Assembly: GCF_000327385.1 (NCBI RefSeq)
Contig: NW_008710370.1
Location: 2,466,235-2,530,234, forward strand
DNA length: 64,000 nt
Origin: Lottia gigantea
Taxonomy: Eukaryota > Mollusca > Gastropoda > Lottiidae
Direction: 5' to 3'
In this document: positions 45,835-57,176 of the stretch, one piece after another
How the letters are laid out: each line of letters starts with the position of its first letter
How positions within the stretch are numbered: the stretch's first letter is position 1
Program-made: the position numbers and the translations under genes
The notes under the pieces: model-generated
Seen by the model: the letters and a program-made list of their open reading frames with translations, nothing else
Told to the model about the DNA's origin: nothing
Database searches by the model: none

Positions 45835-46113
45835 TTACTAATTAAACACTCAAGTCTAAGATTACTACACATAATACACACATTACGTTATACGATGAAA
45901 AACTTCATAAGCTTTACAGGCTACTAAGGCACAACAACCATTGACATCAAAACAACCACACGTATCACACGTGTAACGTATAAACAGGAACAAATGTTTT
46001 GTGGAAATAGCAAGTGTTCGGTCATATAAGGTCACACAACAATCATCTGTAGAGGTCAGCAGAATGCTGTTCCAGGTACATATCAACAATGATTACACAC
46101 CAAATATTACATA
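45835..46113 (-). repeat. 279-bp LTR-like direct repeat, left copy
   Basis: Nearly identical to 50522-50800 and in the same orientation. On the minus strand both begin near tgtaatatttggtgtg and end near ttaattagtaa, and both keep a 68-codon Cys-rich frame (CDTCGCFDVNGCCALVACKA). They may be the LTRs of the Gypsy relic whose RNase H piece lies beside the right copy. The copy-to-copy similarity suggests fairly recent duplication. Confidence 0.55.
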
Positions 46114-46124
46114 ATACAGTTTAC

Positions 46125-46746
46125 TAGGGCTGCAACGATTCCTAAAGTGGCGATCCGATACACTGAACAATACTTGTTCAACGATACAATTTATTGCGAT
46201 AATAAATCGCGATTCTTTGATTAAAAGGGAAAGAAAAAGAAAACTGACAATTAATAACATTTTAACATAGTTTAAATTATTTTGGCAGGCTTAGAAGTAC
46301 AAAATTCACTTTTCATCATTTGTAACACACAAAGACTAAGAAATTTCTTCAAAAAAATGAATGAAATACCAAACCGATCGAATACAGCTTCGTGGAATTA
46401 TATTATGACTATGCAAACACATATTACGTTGGAAAAAGAAAAAGCTTATATCGGATACCATGTGTTTATCCACTTGGCATATTAATGTGTCCTCTTTTCA
46501 TTGTTTTTAACAAAAGTTAAAAATGCTGAAGACAAATTAATACGCGAAAAGCAATTTTTTAACATTTGAACATGAGAAAATTTCTAAAATGCACAAGGAT
46601 TCCGTGCTATTAGTCATTAAATGGAGTTATTTATATTTATAAGAATCGGGCCGATGTATCGCGATTATTTTTTTTCTTCCACAATGCATCGATAAGAAGG
46701 AACGAATCACGGTTCATTAATTCAACAGTGAACCGTTGCAGCCCTA
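46125..46746. mobile_element. hAT-type MITE with perfect 8-bp target duplication
   Basis: 622 bp with terminal inverted repeats TAGGGCTGCAACGATTC and CGTTGCAGCCCTA, flanked by CAGTTTAC on both sides (46117-46124; 46747-46754). An 8-bp duplication and this TIR are typical of hAT. Subterminal gcgatccgatac/gtatcgcgat blocks are also inverted. No transposase. Confidence 0.85.
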
Positions 46747-47031
46747 CAGTTTACACAGCATCATTGGTGTATTCTAGTTAGTGACTCACTGTTTGCATAC
46801 CGAGCAATTCATCCAACAATATACAGGTAATATTCCTTGATGTAAGTAGTACAACAGTATAAAAGTATATGATTACCAATACATAACTAAAATCCGTCCT
46901 CTACAGTTGTCTAACCAAAGGACAGTCTACTGGTTTTCCTGTCTGTACTAACACTGTCGACAATCATTCAACACTCTTTTATACATTTCATAGCATGTGC
47001 ACTCACTCCATGTGCATACATTCAGAGTCTC

Positions 47032-48471
47032 TTACTTCCAGTCTCTCAAAGTAGTCCCCAGTTTCCTGGCCTTGAAAATAAAACTAAGACTATTAACTAT
47101 CTGTGCTAAGGTGGAATTTTTTATGTTTCGTAAAAATCGTTTAGAGTACCCACGCTCTTTCAGTTTTGAGAAAACAATCGTACAGGCTTGGTTGAAATCA
47201 GAAGATCTTGTACAAATTCGATGAAATCGTAAAACTTGTGACTTAATTATACCAGAAAAGGTATGTTTTGGGTGAAAGGAGCTCTTGTGCAAGAGTTGAT
47301 GAGTATCAGTTTCTTTGAAATACACTTTAATATCCAGTTTATTTGTTTCTGCTATGGAATCTCCCTTAAAGACTGTGGTATCGAGAAAGTCTATGCTTTT
47401 GTCACTCATGTTTGCGGTTAGTTTGATAGAAGGATGGTGGTTGTTGAGAATTTCAAAGAATTCCCAAAACTGTTCGATAGAATAAGTCCAAACCATAAAA
47501 ATGTCATCCAAAAAGCGTCTGTAAAAAAGTGGGTCAAATGGACAGAGGGGCAACACCTCACGTTCCCACTCTGCCATGAAAAGGTTTGCGTACGAAGGGG
47601 CGAATCGTTTGCCCATTGCTGTCCCTGAAGTTTGTAAATATGTTTTACCATTAAATGTGAAATCGTTTCGACTAAGACAAATCTCTAAAAGCTGTAGAAT
47701 TGCATCATCGGGTCTGTTTGGATCTGGGTTTCTATTAAAAGCTTTACGAACTGCCGTTAAACCAGTAGTGTTATCGATATTGGTATACATAGAAGAAACG
47801 TCGATAGAAATTAAAATGGCATTAGAGGGAACTCGAAGATTTTTTATTTTATTGACAAAATTGGTTGTGTCTTTAAGGTAGGCGCTATGTTGGCATGCTA
47901 GAGGTAGTAAGAAATGATCAATGTATTCTGACACTGCATATGACTCACTACCACAGTCAGATATAATCGGGCGGCCTTTAGGGATTTTATTCGAGATAAA
48001 CCACTCCTTGGTTGGATTCTTATGGATTTTAGGCAAAGTGTACAAATGTCTCTCGCGACAATCAGGTTTGGCAGACAGATAGTCATATTGTTTCTGTTTG
48101 AGATAACTAGTTTTGACTAAATCGGCAAGAATATTATTAATCATGTTAGCAGTTTCTTTGAAAATTGGTTTCGGTAAAATGGCATAATGTTTAGGATTAT
48201 TCAGTTGATTCTCTGCTTCTGAAACGTAATCCTCCCTATTCAGAATGACACAACATGAACCTTTGTCACTCTTTTTAATAACAATGCTATAGTCTTTCTT
48301 AAGTAAGTTTAAAGCTTCACGTTCCACTCGTGTGAGATTAGGCTTTTCGTGTGTTATGGAAAGGTTCATTGTTTTGCTATTCATACTCGCAAATGCTTTC
48401 AATATTTCAGGATGGATGGCGGCCTGAGGGGGTGTCCACGTGGATTTAGGAATAAACATTGTTCTAGCACC
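47032..48471 (-). mobile_element. Penelope-like element, copy 2: reverse transcriptase
   Basis: A long minus-strand frame of 475 codons (48459-47032) with the Penelope/Neptune RT motifs: STWTPPQAAIHPEI, SDKGSCCVILNREDY, LPKIHK, GRPIISDCG, motif A SIDVSSMYTNI, motif B GTAMGKRFAPSYANLFM, motif C RRFLDDIFMVW. It is nearly identical at protein level to the pieces at 12100-13559 but uninterrupted. The GIY-YIG domain is absent: identity to copy 1 stops near 47103 and 20-odd unrelated codons follow. The 5' side runs into a 50-N gap. It may have been mobile recently, but this copy lacks its endonuclease. Confidence 0.85.
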
Positions 48472-48521
48472 NNNNNNNNNNNNNNNNNNNNNNNNNNNNN
48501 NNNNNNNNNNNNNNNNNNNNN
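48472..48521. other. Assembly gap (50 N)
   Basis: Run of 50 N between the Penelope RT and the SGNH ORF. The true distance is unknown. Confidence 0.98.
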
Positions 48522-50018
48522 GTAGGGTGGTAAGATTGTTGCGCTGTTGATACTGGACTCTATCATCATGTTGTTGAGGGTGCTGAGGTTCTGTTGTGCT
48601 TTCTTCGAGATTTTATTTGAAATGGGTATACATGTGAAGAGGATCTTGGAGTTTGGGAAGGTTTTGTTGGCTGTGGCGATTAATTGCTGGGCTTGGTTAA
48701 AGGAGGTCTTTGGTATCTGATCACGGTTGTTGAGGCCTACATGAAGAATAATGGTAGTAGGTTTGGGATCATGGTCATATGATTCCAGGATAGACTATGT
48801 GATGGATTTGGGCACCGGGGTAAGAATGTATTTCGGTGTCTGAACTGGTTTTGGTAATTCGATTCAGGTTAGATGATCCAATTATTAAGGTGGATTTCTT
48901 TAGAGCAGGTAGTTTCCATAATGATTTGTCCTTGGTTTGGTGATAATACGGTTTGGTAGCGGATATAATGGTCGTCGACGGTGTGATTGGTACTGGTTTG
49001 GTAGTTGTTAGAATTGTAGCATTGGGAACGGACTGGGATCTGGTTCGAGGAGGGGAAGGTCTGGATACACGTCTCGACTTGGATGGAGACTGAGGGGTGG
49101 TTTGCTGGTCCAAAAACGCACAGAAGGAAGAAAGGTTGGCGGATCCTGGATCACGTGGTGAAGATTCAGATGGTGTGGAAGGGGAAGACGAGTCTGAAAG
49201 TGAAAAGAGAAGGGGTGTGCCCTCTCTACGAGAGCGTTTACCTATGTCTGCTGGACTAGGAGTAGGTGAACTTCGGGCTTGTTTAGAGGTTTGGTTCGTC
49301 AGCGTGGTGGCTCTAGATGGTGCAGGTGTAGTGTCCATTTCAGTTGGTAGAGATATGGTTACTCTGGTTTTTGTTTCGTTGATTGTTTGGTAGAATTTAG
49401 AGATTACAGCTTGAGTGAGACGTTTCCCATAGGAGCGAAGGGGCCAGGACAGGGCATGAGAAACGATGCGGTCGACGGCAGGTGATGATAAAGACTTGGT
49501 AGGAATGGTGGTCAGCTTCTCTTGAAGTGTGGTTTGGTAATGGTCGATCAGGACCTGCGTAACCTTACAGAGCCATGTCCGATTGAGGGATCTAATATTC
49601 GCGTCGACAGCTGATGTTTTCATTGCTGGACAGATAAAACTATCCAACTCAGAGACTTTGCGTTTGAAGGTAAACGCTGGTTGGCCTTGCTGTTGAAGGG
49701 TAAGGATTGCCAAATGATGGAGGCACTGCAAAACTTGGAAGAACACCTTCACAAAGGGGACTGGTTGGCGTCGGTGGGCTGGTAGTCGTTTCTGTTGTTG
49801 GTCAGGTCGATGGTTACCTCTTGATTGGTAGGCTGTGTTGTAGGTAGGTCGGCGATGGGGTGGGATATAGCTGGATGGGTTGGTTGGTGGTCGGCGATTG
49901 GTAGGTGTAGAGGTCGATGGAAGACAGGGCCGTTGTAGGGTACGTGATATTGGTTTGGTTGACGATTAGTGTTTCTATTTCTGGCTTCTTGCCAGTGGTT
50001 GTTGTAGTTGGGGAGCAT
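48522..50018 (-). pseudogene. SGNH-hydrolase ORF upstream of the Penelope RT
   Basis: Minus-strand frames 50018-49749, 49752-48775 and on to 48522. The N-terminal half is Pro/Thr/Asn-rich; a helical segment follows (SFICPAMKTSAVDANI, TWLCKVTQVLIDHY), then a Ser/Pro/Arg-rich linker. The C-terminus begins as an SGNH hydrolase: block I STLIIGSSNLNRI, and after a stop near 48775, block III IILHVGLNNRDQ and FPNSKILFTCIPIS. The catalytic-His end (DNLHWSPETA) is lost in the gap here but is present at 11886-11948 in front of copy 1's RT. SGNH enzymes are esterases or lipases. The stop and frame change mean this copy is damaged. It lies on the same strand just upstream of the RT, so I read it as ORF1 of the Penelope-like element. 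Confidence 0.6.
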
Positions 50019-50234
50019 AATGAAAATAACTTGGGGTTAGAAGGGAATGTACAGCGGATGTAACAGGAGGAAACTGTATATGCTAGTGTGAAAATGTTCG
50101 GATCAAATTATGCAAATAAGTCAAACTGGGTTTGGGGATATATAAAGCAAGATGAAAAATGCAAAAAAATATATATTTAGGTGATAAATAACGCTAACAA
50201 TGATGTGAAAAATTATAACAAGTAAAACAAAAAC

Positions 50235-50459
50235 TTACGCAATTGACACTTTATGTATACCCCAAACTAGATATAGGCATTCCCTTTCAATAACAGCATA
50301 CCTTGTTTCCCTAGGTAACAGTTTCTTACTTGCAAAAGCAATTGGAAAAACACCTTTGTGGAACTCTTGCATTAAAACAGCTCCCAAACCAGTACTGCTT
50401 GCATCAGTCCTTAAAATAAACACTCTAGAAAAATCTGGTAATCTGAGAATTGGAAACAC
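50235..50459 (-). mobile_element. Ty3/Gypsy RNase H fossil
   Basis: Contains PDFSRVFILRTDASSTGLGA and ASKKLLPRETRYAVIERECL, the start of a Gypsy RNase H domain. It lies between the Penelope ORF1 region and the right 279-bp repeat. Broken remnant. Confidence 0.7.
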
Positions 50460-50521
50460 TATGGAATCAGTTCATCAATCAGCTCCACGTTACTAAAATT
50501 ACTTCACTGAAACACTAAGCG

Positions 50522-50800
50522 TTACTAATTAAACACTCAAGTCTAAGATTACTACACATAATACATACATTACGTTATACGATGAAAAACTTCATAAGCT
50601 TTACAGGCTACTAAGGCACAACAACCATTGACATCAAAACAACCACATGTATCACACGTGTAACGTATAAACAGGAACAAATGCTTAGTGGAATTAGCAA
50701 GTGTTCGGTCATATAAGGTTACACAACAATCATCTGTAGAGGTCAGCAGAATGCTGTCCCAGGTACATATCAACAATGATTACACACCAAATATTACATA
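50522..50800 (-). repeat. 279-bp LTR-like direct repeat, right copy
   Basis: Counterpart of 45835-46113, same length. It is cut on its right side by the tail of the L2-clade LINE. The 68-codon Cys-rich frame is retained with only two residue changes. Confidence 0.55.
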
Positions 50801-51613
50801 TTAATAATAATAATAATAATAATAGTTCACTTATATGGCGCAAATTACTTTTCAGTTCCTATTGCGCCATCGATCAATAAATTTCTGTGAATGGAATAAT
50901 ACTCAATAATCATTAAACAAAAAAGTTTTTAGGTTTTTCTTGAGGATGTCGATAGATTTTGAAAGTCGCAGTTCTGATGGTAAATTGTTCCATAAAACGG
51001 GTGCAGAGTAAGAGAAAGCTCGTTTGGTGATTTCGAGGTTAACTAATGGCACACTTAATAAACATTGACTTGAAGATCTTAAGGTTCTTGTTGGATTTGA
51101 AAATTCGATCAGTTGTTGAATGTATGTTGTAGATTTTTTGTTTATGGCTTTGTAGGTTTGTAAAAGTATTTTAAATTCAATTCGTTTTTTAACTGGTAAC
51201 CAATGGAGAGAATTCAAGATTGGGGAGATATGTTCAAATTTCCTGGTGTTGGTTAAAAATCGAGTCGCTGAATTTTGGATATGTTGTAATTTTTCTATTT
51301 GGTATTCTGGAAGTTGGTGAAAGAGGGCATTGTGATAGTCCAATTTAGTTGTGATGAAGGCATGGATTAGATTTTCTTTGACTGTTGAAGTAAGACATTT
51401 CCCAATCTTTGATATTTGTTTTAGAAGGTAGAAAGCGGTAGAACAAGTGGAGTTGATATGATGTTTGAAGGACAGATTAGCATCAATCACACCGCCGATA
51501 TTTTTGGCTTTATCCGATGGAACTATCAGTTCATTTTCAAATTGGATCTGCATAGTTTGAAGTTTTGCAAGTTGTTGTTTAGTGCCTAAGATGAGTAACT
51601 CATTGTAACCCAC
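50801..51613 (-). mobile_element. L2-clade LINE, 3' end (5'-truncated)
   Basis: Minus-strand frame 51613-50903 (236 codons) is the C-terminal part of a LINE reverse transcriptase: NIGGVIDANLSFKHHI, LDYHNALFHQLPEYQIEKLQ, HIQNSATRFLTN, LHWLPVKKRIEFKILLQTYK, AFSYSAPVLWNNLPSELR. A short 3' UTR (gcgcaataggaactg...ggcgc) and a (TTA)n-type tail at 50801-50823 follow, as in L2 elements. 5' truncation is normal for LINE insertions. The frame that remains is open. Confidence 0.85.
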
Positions 51614-53073
51614 ACATTGTCAATCCTTCATGAAAAGTATTGGGTTAATAGTAACTCTGTAGTAAGACACATACTTTCAAAATGTGTCACATGTCGCAAA
51701 CTTGCTCATCCAGTTATGGAACAAAAAATGGCAGATTTGCCATCTAATCGTTTAACGCCAGCGCCTGTGTTTACTTATACTGGTGTTGATTTTTTTGGTC
51801 CCTTTTTAATCAAAGAAGGTCGTAAAGAAATGAAACGTTATGGTGTATTGTTCACATGCCTTGTGGTTAGAGCAATACACATTGAAGTTGCTTGTTCATT
51901 AGATACAAGTTCTTATAATTCAGCTTTGAGACGGTTTATCTGTCGACGAGGCCCAGTTAAGGAAATAAGGTCAGATAACGGTACGAACTTCCACGGAGCC
52001 GAACAAGAGCTTAGAGTCGAAATTGAAAAATGGAACCAAAATGTCATCAACCAAGAATTGCTTCAAAAAGACATTAAGTGGATTTTCAACCCCCCAAGTG
52101 GAAGTCACCACGGTGGAGTTTGGGAACGTCAAATACGTTCTGTGAGAAAAGTATTGAACTCACTGTTAAGAGACGCTGGAAATCCTTTACTTAATGACGA
52201 ATCTTTTAGTACATTTACTTGTGAAGTAGAATCGATTATAAATAGTCGACCGTTATGATGATTCGAAAGACTTTAATCCGTTAACGCCAAATCATTTACT
52301 TACTTCACGTACTACATGGCTTACCTCCCCAGGCAAGTTTGTGAAAGAAGACTTATATGTCAGGAAATATTGGAAACGTGTACAGTTTCTCGCAGATTCT
52401 TTCTGGAAACGTTGGAACAAGGAATATTTGGTTACATTGCAGCAGCGTTCCAAATGGCAAAATCCTAAAAGAAACTTAAGTGTTGATGACATTGTTTTAT
52501 TAGTGGAAGACAATCAGCCACGTAATTTTTGGTCCATGGCTCGTGTTATTGAAGTTTATAAGGACAAAAATGACTTTGTTAGAAGTGCTCGTGTCAAGAC
52601 AAGTTCTAGCTTTTTTGTTCGTCCTATTGATAAATTAGTATTCCTTTTGCCCTAGTGTAAATTTAGGTTAAGCTAGTTAACAGGGCCGGAATGTTGCGGC
52701 CAAAAGAATATCATGTTGTTAATCTGTTTTATCCCAGGTTGCTGGATATGTTTTGTTTTTGTTCTCTTTAAGTTTTCTCATATTTGCTTACCTTTGTATT
52801 TATTGGCATATACAGTTGTCCATAATAAGTTTATTTTCCCTTAAATAGTGGTCCATACTGTAAATAATTTTCATAAGGTCAAGGACAAACGCCATTTTAC
52901 AAACGAATGAATAACGAACGACTAACGCCAATTGTTTTTGCTTTTGTAACGTCCGTGGGTTTTGTCAACAACACAAAACCTGCGGTTTTGTAACATTTAT
53001 TGTATATGAAGCCGTTGAGTATTAAATTATTGTCTGATGACTCCCGTGGTTATGGATTTCGAACGATTTAACA
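51614..53073 (+). mobile_element. BEL/Pao retrotransposon, 3' half with LTR (fossil)
   Basis: Parts: integrase zinc-finger end (HILSKCVTCRKLAHP), integrase core (YTGVDFFGPF, SDNGTNFHGAEQEL), the BEL signature NPPSGSHHGGVWERQIRSVR, a DUF5641-type C-terminal domain (FWKRWNKEYLVTLQQRSKW, DIVLLVEDN) and a 382-bp 3' LTR. The 5' part is absent, cut by the LINE on its left. About one or two breaks are visible in the part that remains, so it is the youngest-looking LTR-type relic in the window. Confidence 0.85.
52692..53073 (+). repeat. BEL 3' LTR
   Basis: Starts TGTTGCGGCC and ends GATTTAACA (TG...CA). The TGTTGCGG start is common in BEL LTRs. The 5' partner LTR is not in the window, so the boundaries rest on the ends alone. 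Confidence 0.6.
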
Positions 53074-53289
53074 TTTGCATCGAGGAACGCTCTCATATGA
53101 TGCCATATTTTTCAACCATGCCCACGTATTTTTCCTTCCACACCATGGTTGTGGCCGTCATATAGGTCATGATGCTATATTTAGAACCTTATTCAGGCTT
53201 GTAGCACAAGATCAAAGACACTCTGTGGTCTGCATGATGAGTGATATTCACCAGTTTAAGTGAAGGTCTAAAGTATAATTTAAAGGGAC

Positions 53290-53586
53290 AGTAGAATGTC
53301 ACTCTGTTACATTCATATAATATATTGATAAGATCTCAATCAAGTTATAAATTGGTAATATTTGGATGATGAACAGTTTCCGAGTTATTGCCCATGTGTG
53401 CACAGCAATGAGACATTGTTCATGTTTGAATTTGATGATAACTTGATGAACTGTTTCAGGTTTTTACCTTGACTTATGGATGATTTTAAGATTATTTAAA
53501 AATTCATTATTAAGCCACTAAAGATTTTATTATCATTTCTGACAGCTGGTAGTGGGCGTACGTTACCTTGCCTGGCAAGCTATCTT
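53290..53586 (+). repeat. Helentron-like element, right end
   Basis: Decayed core and the right end gacagctggtagtgggcgta...CTTGCCTGGCAAG...ctatctt at 53541-53586. Confidence 0.55.
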
Positions 53587-53589
53587 TTA

Positions 53590-55240
53590 ATATTGTATTG
53601 CATGTATAATGTAGGCCTACCAGTACCATTTAATTTAGATGGCTGGATTCTAGCTCGGTTTCTTGTTTTCAAACATCATTTCACCTTGACATTATTTTTG
53701 ATTCAATCAATACCGAAGAATGACACTATTAAATTTTTTTTTAAATTGAAATATCAGGCACTATTTCAAAAGTTATTTTGTCTAATTATATGTTTGTTTA
53801 GTTTTACTGTGTCATGTAGGCCGATGATAAATTTAATTAATTTACAAGGCTTAAGGCTTATTTAAAAAAAAAAACAGAATCAATTTGGAGTTTCCAATCA
53901 CGAATTTATGTGCTTTCTAAAAATCTCCCGACTTTTCACCCTATCTCCAGATTTTGTTTCCTGACCTGTACACATGTATGCTCCCAGACTACATCTTTTA
54001 TAGACCGGTATAGTTTGGGCGTTAAGAGACTATAGACTATTTTAGAACTATATTTGATTTACAGATAAATGTTTCAACTTAAAGGGGGTATTCTGCTTTT
54101 TTGTAAAAAGTTTTCATTATCAAAAACTTCATAAATTATACTTGAAAATATTTCTTAACCCTCTGAGGCCCGTGCTTGACTTAAGTCGAGCTAAGAAAAT
54201 GACGTCAAACTCCCGTGTTCGACTTTTGTCGAGCTGGCGTATATCATTTAGAATTAGTTTTTTGACCAAAAAAGTGTCAATATTGTACGTTCCGTATGTT
54301 ATTTTATGCAGATGAGGGTTCCTTGATATTTTAGTGTAGTTTTTGTCATAGGTTTCCTCTGCAGAATTTCGTGTAAAATACGATTTCGCAGTGGAAAAAT
54401 GTGTTACTTTCCATTTTTCAAAATGATGCGTTGCAATGTTGATCATAATTTCTAATGATATGATTCAACCAGTTTTAATCCACAAACGTATCAACACTTC
54501 TATTTTCCTATCGGTGGAGTGTAAAATATTTGTTATTTTATGCTAATGAGATTGTTGTGATGTCATAATCTAATTTAGGACGATATTAGGATTTCCCTTG
54601 CGAGATCCCGCCAAAATATCCAGAGAATTTGTTCAAAATAATTTTTACTCCTATTATTACAGAGATATATTTCATCAAATAGTTTTATTATTGCAAAGAG
54701 TGAAAAATATCGTAGTGCTGATTATTTATACACAGAATTAAAGTTTGACTAAATGCTGTTTTATGTAACTTTATGATGACATTAGCCTATTTTTTAGATA
54801 GATCTGTAATCTATCGAAGTTGGCTGCCTTTTCACGTGAAGACAATTTCATTCTTGATTCAGGTGGCCATCATAAAATTAGTTATTTTGATGTAGAAAAA
54901 AAGAATTATCTAATAATTCGGCTTCTGTTACTGAGAAATTGGATTGGCAAAAAATCATAAGATTTCATTTCTTGCTGAAATATTATGTGAAGTGTACCCT
55001 GCCAATCCTCGAGAAATTCCATTATCAAATAGATTGATCTACTTTAGATTTTAATTATATGATATTTGTTACATCTCTGTGTGTAATACTTTATTTTACA
55101 CGAATCCGTAATATTCAATTGTTACCGAAATAGATCTAAATCATAGCCATTTTGACAGATGATTCAGTAAAGATTTGACTGTTTGAGTGTTAGTTGTTTT
55201 CTGCTAATTTATGACGTCTGAAGCTATTTTAAACTTTAGG
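53590..55240. other. Intron without recognised genes; possible transposon tip
   Basis: At 54155 TTAACCCTCTGAGGCCCGTG is followed by two gtcgagc/gctcgac-type blocks, which resembles the tip of a piggyBac-type element. No partner end was found. Nothing else is recognisable. Confidence 0.35.
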
Positions 55241-55243
55241 ATA

Positions 55244-55869
55244 TCCCTTTTTATACATATGTGGACGTATATTTCCGTCGCCCCTGTCCGTTGGTCCGTC
55301 AACATTTCTTGTGAACACAATAGAGACTACAGTTTTCAACTGATTTTAATGAAATTTGGTGTGATCATTTATATTAATGAGATCTTGGTCAAGTTTGAAT
55401 TTGATGATTTTTTGATGAACTTTTTTTGAGTTAAAGTGCTTGACTAAGGAAACACGCGTCAAAATTTGTTTGTGAACACAATAGAGACTAGAGTTTTCTA
55501 CTGATTTTAATGAAATTTGGTTTGATCATTTATGTTGATGAGATCTTGGAAAAGTTCGAATTTGATGGTATTTCGATGAAGGATCTTTGAGTTATTACCT
55601 TTGACTTAGGAAAAAATTTGTTTGTTAAACATGGTGTGATCATGTATATTGATGCGATAATTTGATGTATTTGGGTTATTGATATTGATTTTTAAAAATT
55701 TTGTGGAATTTCTCAGCACAAATAACTGGCATATATATATATATAATTGAATTCAAACAAATAAGATTTCTTCAATATGAGAAAATTCATATTTTAGTCA
55801 CTAAAGACAGTTTTATCATTTCTGACAGCTGCTAGTGGGCATATGTTACCTTGCCTGGCAAGCTATCTT
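55244..55869 (+). repeat. Helentron-like element, older core type, both ends present
   Basis: Left end tttttatacatatgtggacg, cccctgtccgttggtccgtc, two or three monomers of the aacacaatagagactacag type, a tail aattgaattcaaac..., and right end gacagctgctagtgggcatatgttacc plus hairpin and ctatctt. Confidence 0.65.
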
Positions 55870-56309
55870 ATGACTTAGTCATGATACTTTTATAAATCGT
55901 ATTTACCATCCCTCTTAGGTAGGCCTACAATTTCCCTGTTTTTTGACAAAAATACGTGTTTTTCACCCAAAATATTTATTTGTCTGCTAAAAGGTATTTT
56001 TACACTTCATCCTTCTTTGTGAATATGTTTTTTCTGGTACTCAAGAAGTTTAAAACTATCAAAATAACAATATTATGCTCTTCATTTTTCTCATTAAATC
56101 TTACCTAAAAATTGAAACACTTAAAACTTTCAATAAATTGATATAAATCTGAATTCAAATTAAGTGTTATTTGATTTTACGGAATTCGACAGATTTTGAA
56201 AAAAAAAGACTGATTTCACCCAAAAATAATGCTCATTTACCAAATAGATACCTATAAGAATCCAGCTAAAATTGATTTAAGAAGGTGATATCTTTGACCG
56301 TAAATTGTG
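55870..56309. other. Intron without recognised features
   Basis: AT-rich sequence with no gene, tandem repeat or terminal repeat that I can see, between a Helentron-like end and the palindromic array. Confidence 0.4.
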
Positions 56310-56317
56310 TACAATAG

Positions 56318-56603
56318 TAGTATATGAGCTTATAGATTGGTCGCATAGGGGATTCCCCATTCCATTTCATTTCATGGGGAAAATGCGACCAATATATAAG
56401 CTCCCAAAAAGAGTATATTATGAGCTTATAGATTGGTCGCATAGGGGATTCCCCATTCCATGATATTTCATGGGGAAAATGCGACCAATATATAAGCTCC
56501 CAAAAAGAGTATATGAGCTTATAGATTGGTCGCATAGGGGATTCCCTATTCCATTTCATTTCATGGGGAAAATGCAACCTATCTATAAGCTCCCAAAAAA
56601 GAC
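56318..56603. repeat. Three tandem palindromic units (about 95 bp each)
   Basis: Each unit runs atgagcttatagattggtcg ... tgcgaccaatatataagctc, with inner ggggattcccca and catggggaa arms, so each folds into a long hairpin. Units begin at about 56323, 56420 and 56514. The array immediately precedes the Polinton-type genes and is followed by short ctacatttcataaa repeats (56612-56690). Confidence 0.8.
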
Positions 56604-56874
56604 CTAAATTCCCTACATTTCATAAATTCTTACAGCAAAACATCCTACATTTCATAAAACATCCTACATTTCTTAAATTCTTACATTAAAAAAAAACCTA
56701 TACACTAAAAACACCTTCAATCAATTTCCTACATGCTATCAAAAAAGCATATTAAAAATACCCTTATATAAAATAACATATCCGGTTTTTTAATAACCTC
56801 GTTTTAAGTAATGTAGAAGGGAGATAACTTTTTTTGGATAAAAAACAGACTAAATTAACTTACTTAAAAATAGG

Positions 56875-57174
56875 ATGAGTTTAATTCTAAAACACGAACA
56901 ACACAGATTCGAAGATTATTCGGGCGACGCTATCTTTTCTTCATTATTTTCTCTAGGTAAAACAATAATTCCAAAAGTAGCTAGCTTTGTTTCAAAAAAC
57001 AAATCACTCATTTCAACCGGAGCGAAAGCCATCGGCTCAATCGCGGAAGCGGGAAAGAGTATAAGCGACACAGTGAAACAATCTAACGAGTTGAAAGAAT
57101 TAGAGCTAATAAGAGAACTGCGAAACAGGAGATTAGAAGAAAGGAAAGGAAAAGGTTTTAAAGTTATAGGATAA
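56875..57174 (+). CDS. Polinton small basic/amphipathic protein
   Basis: 99 codons opening MSLILKHEQ, with an amphipathic middle (IPKVASFVSKNKSLISTGAK) and a charged C-terminal helix (ELELIRELRNRRLEERKGKG). The size and composition resemble small capsid-associated proteins of such elements, but I do not recognise a named family. A relic of a second copy lies at 60852-61131. Confidence 0.55.
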   Translation: MSLILKHEQHRFEDYSGDAIFSSLFSLGKTIIPKVASFVSKNKSLISTGAKAIGSIAEAGKSISDTVKQSNELKELELIRELRNRRLEERKGKGFKVIG

Positions 57175-57176
57175 AA

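Noticed and set aside
46282-46485. 67-codon frame in the hAT MITE
   Set aside because: No similarity to a hAT transposase; a MITE of 622 bp is not expected to code.
47434-48086. Frames on both strands over the Penelope RT
   Set aside because: Antisense and out-of-frame shadows of the RT frame; the same shadows recur over the copy at 12-13 kb.
54129-54446. 105-codon minus-strand ORF
   Set aside because: AT-rich, no recognisable domain, and it overlaps the possible transposon tip.
56266-56577. 103-codon minus-strand ORF with three repeats
   Set aside because: By-product of the three palindromic units, which are open in this frame by chance.
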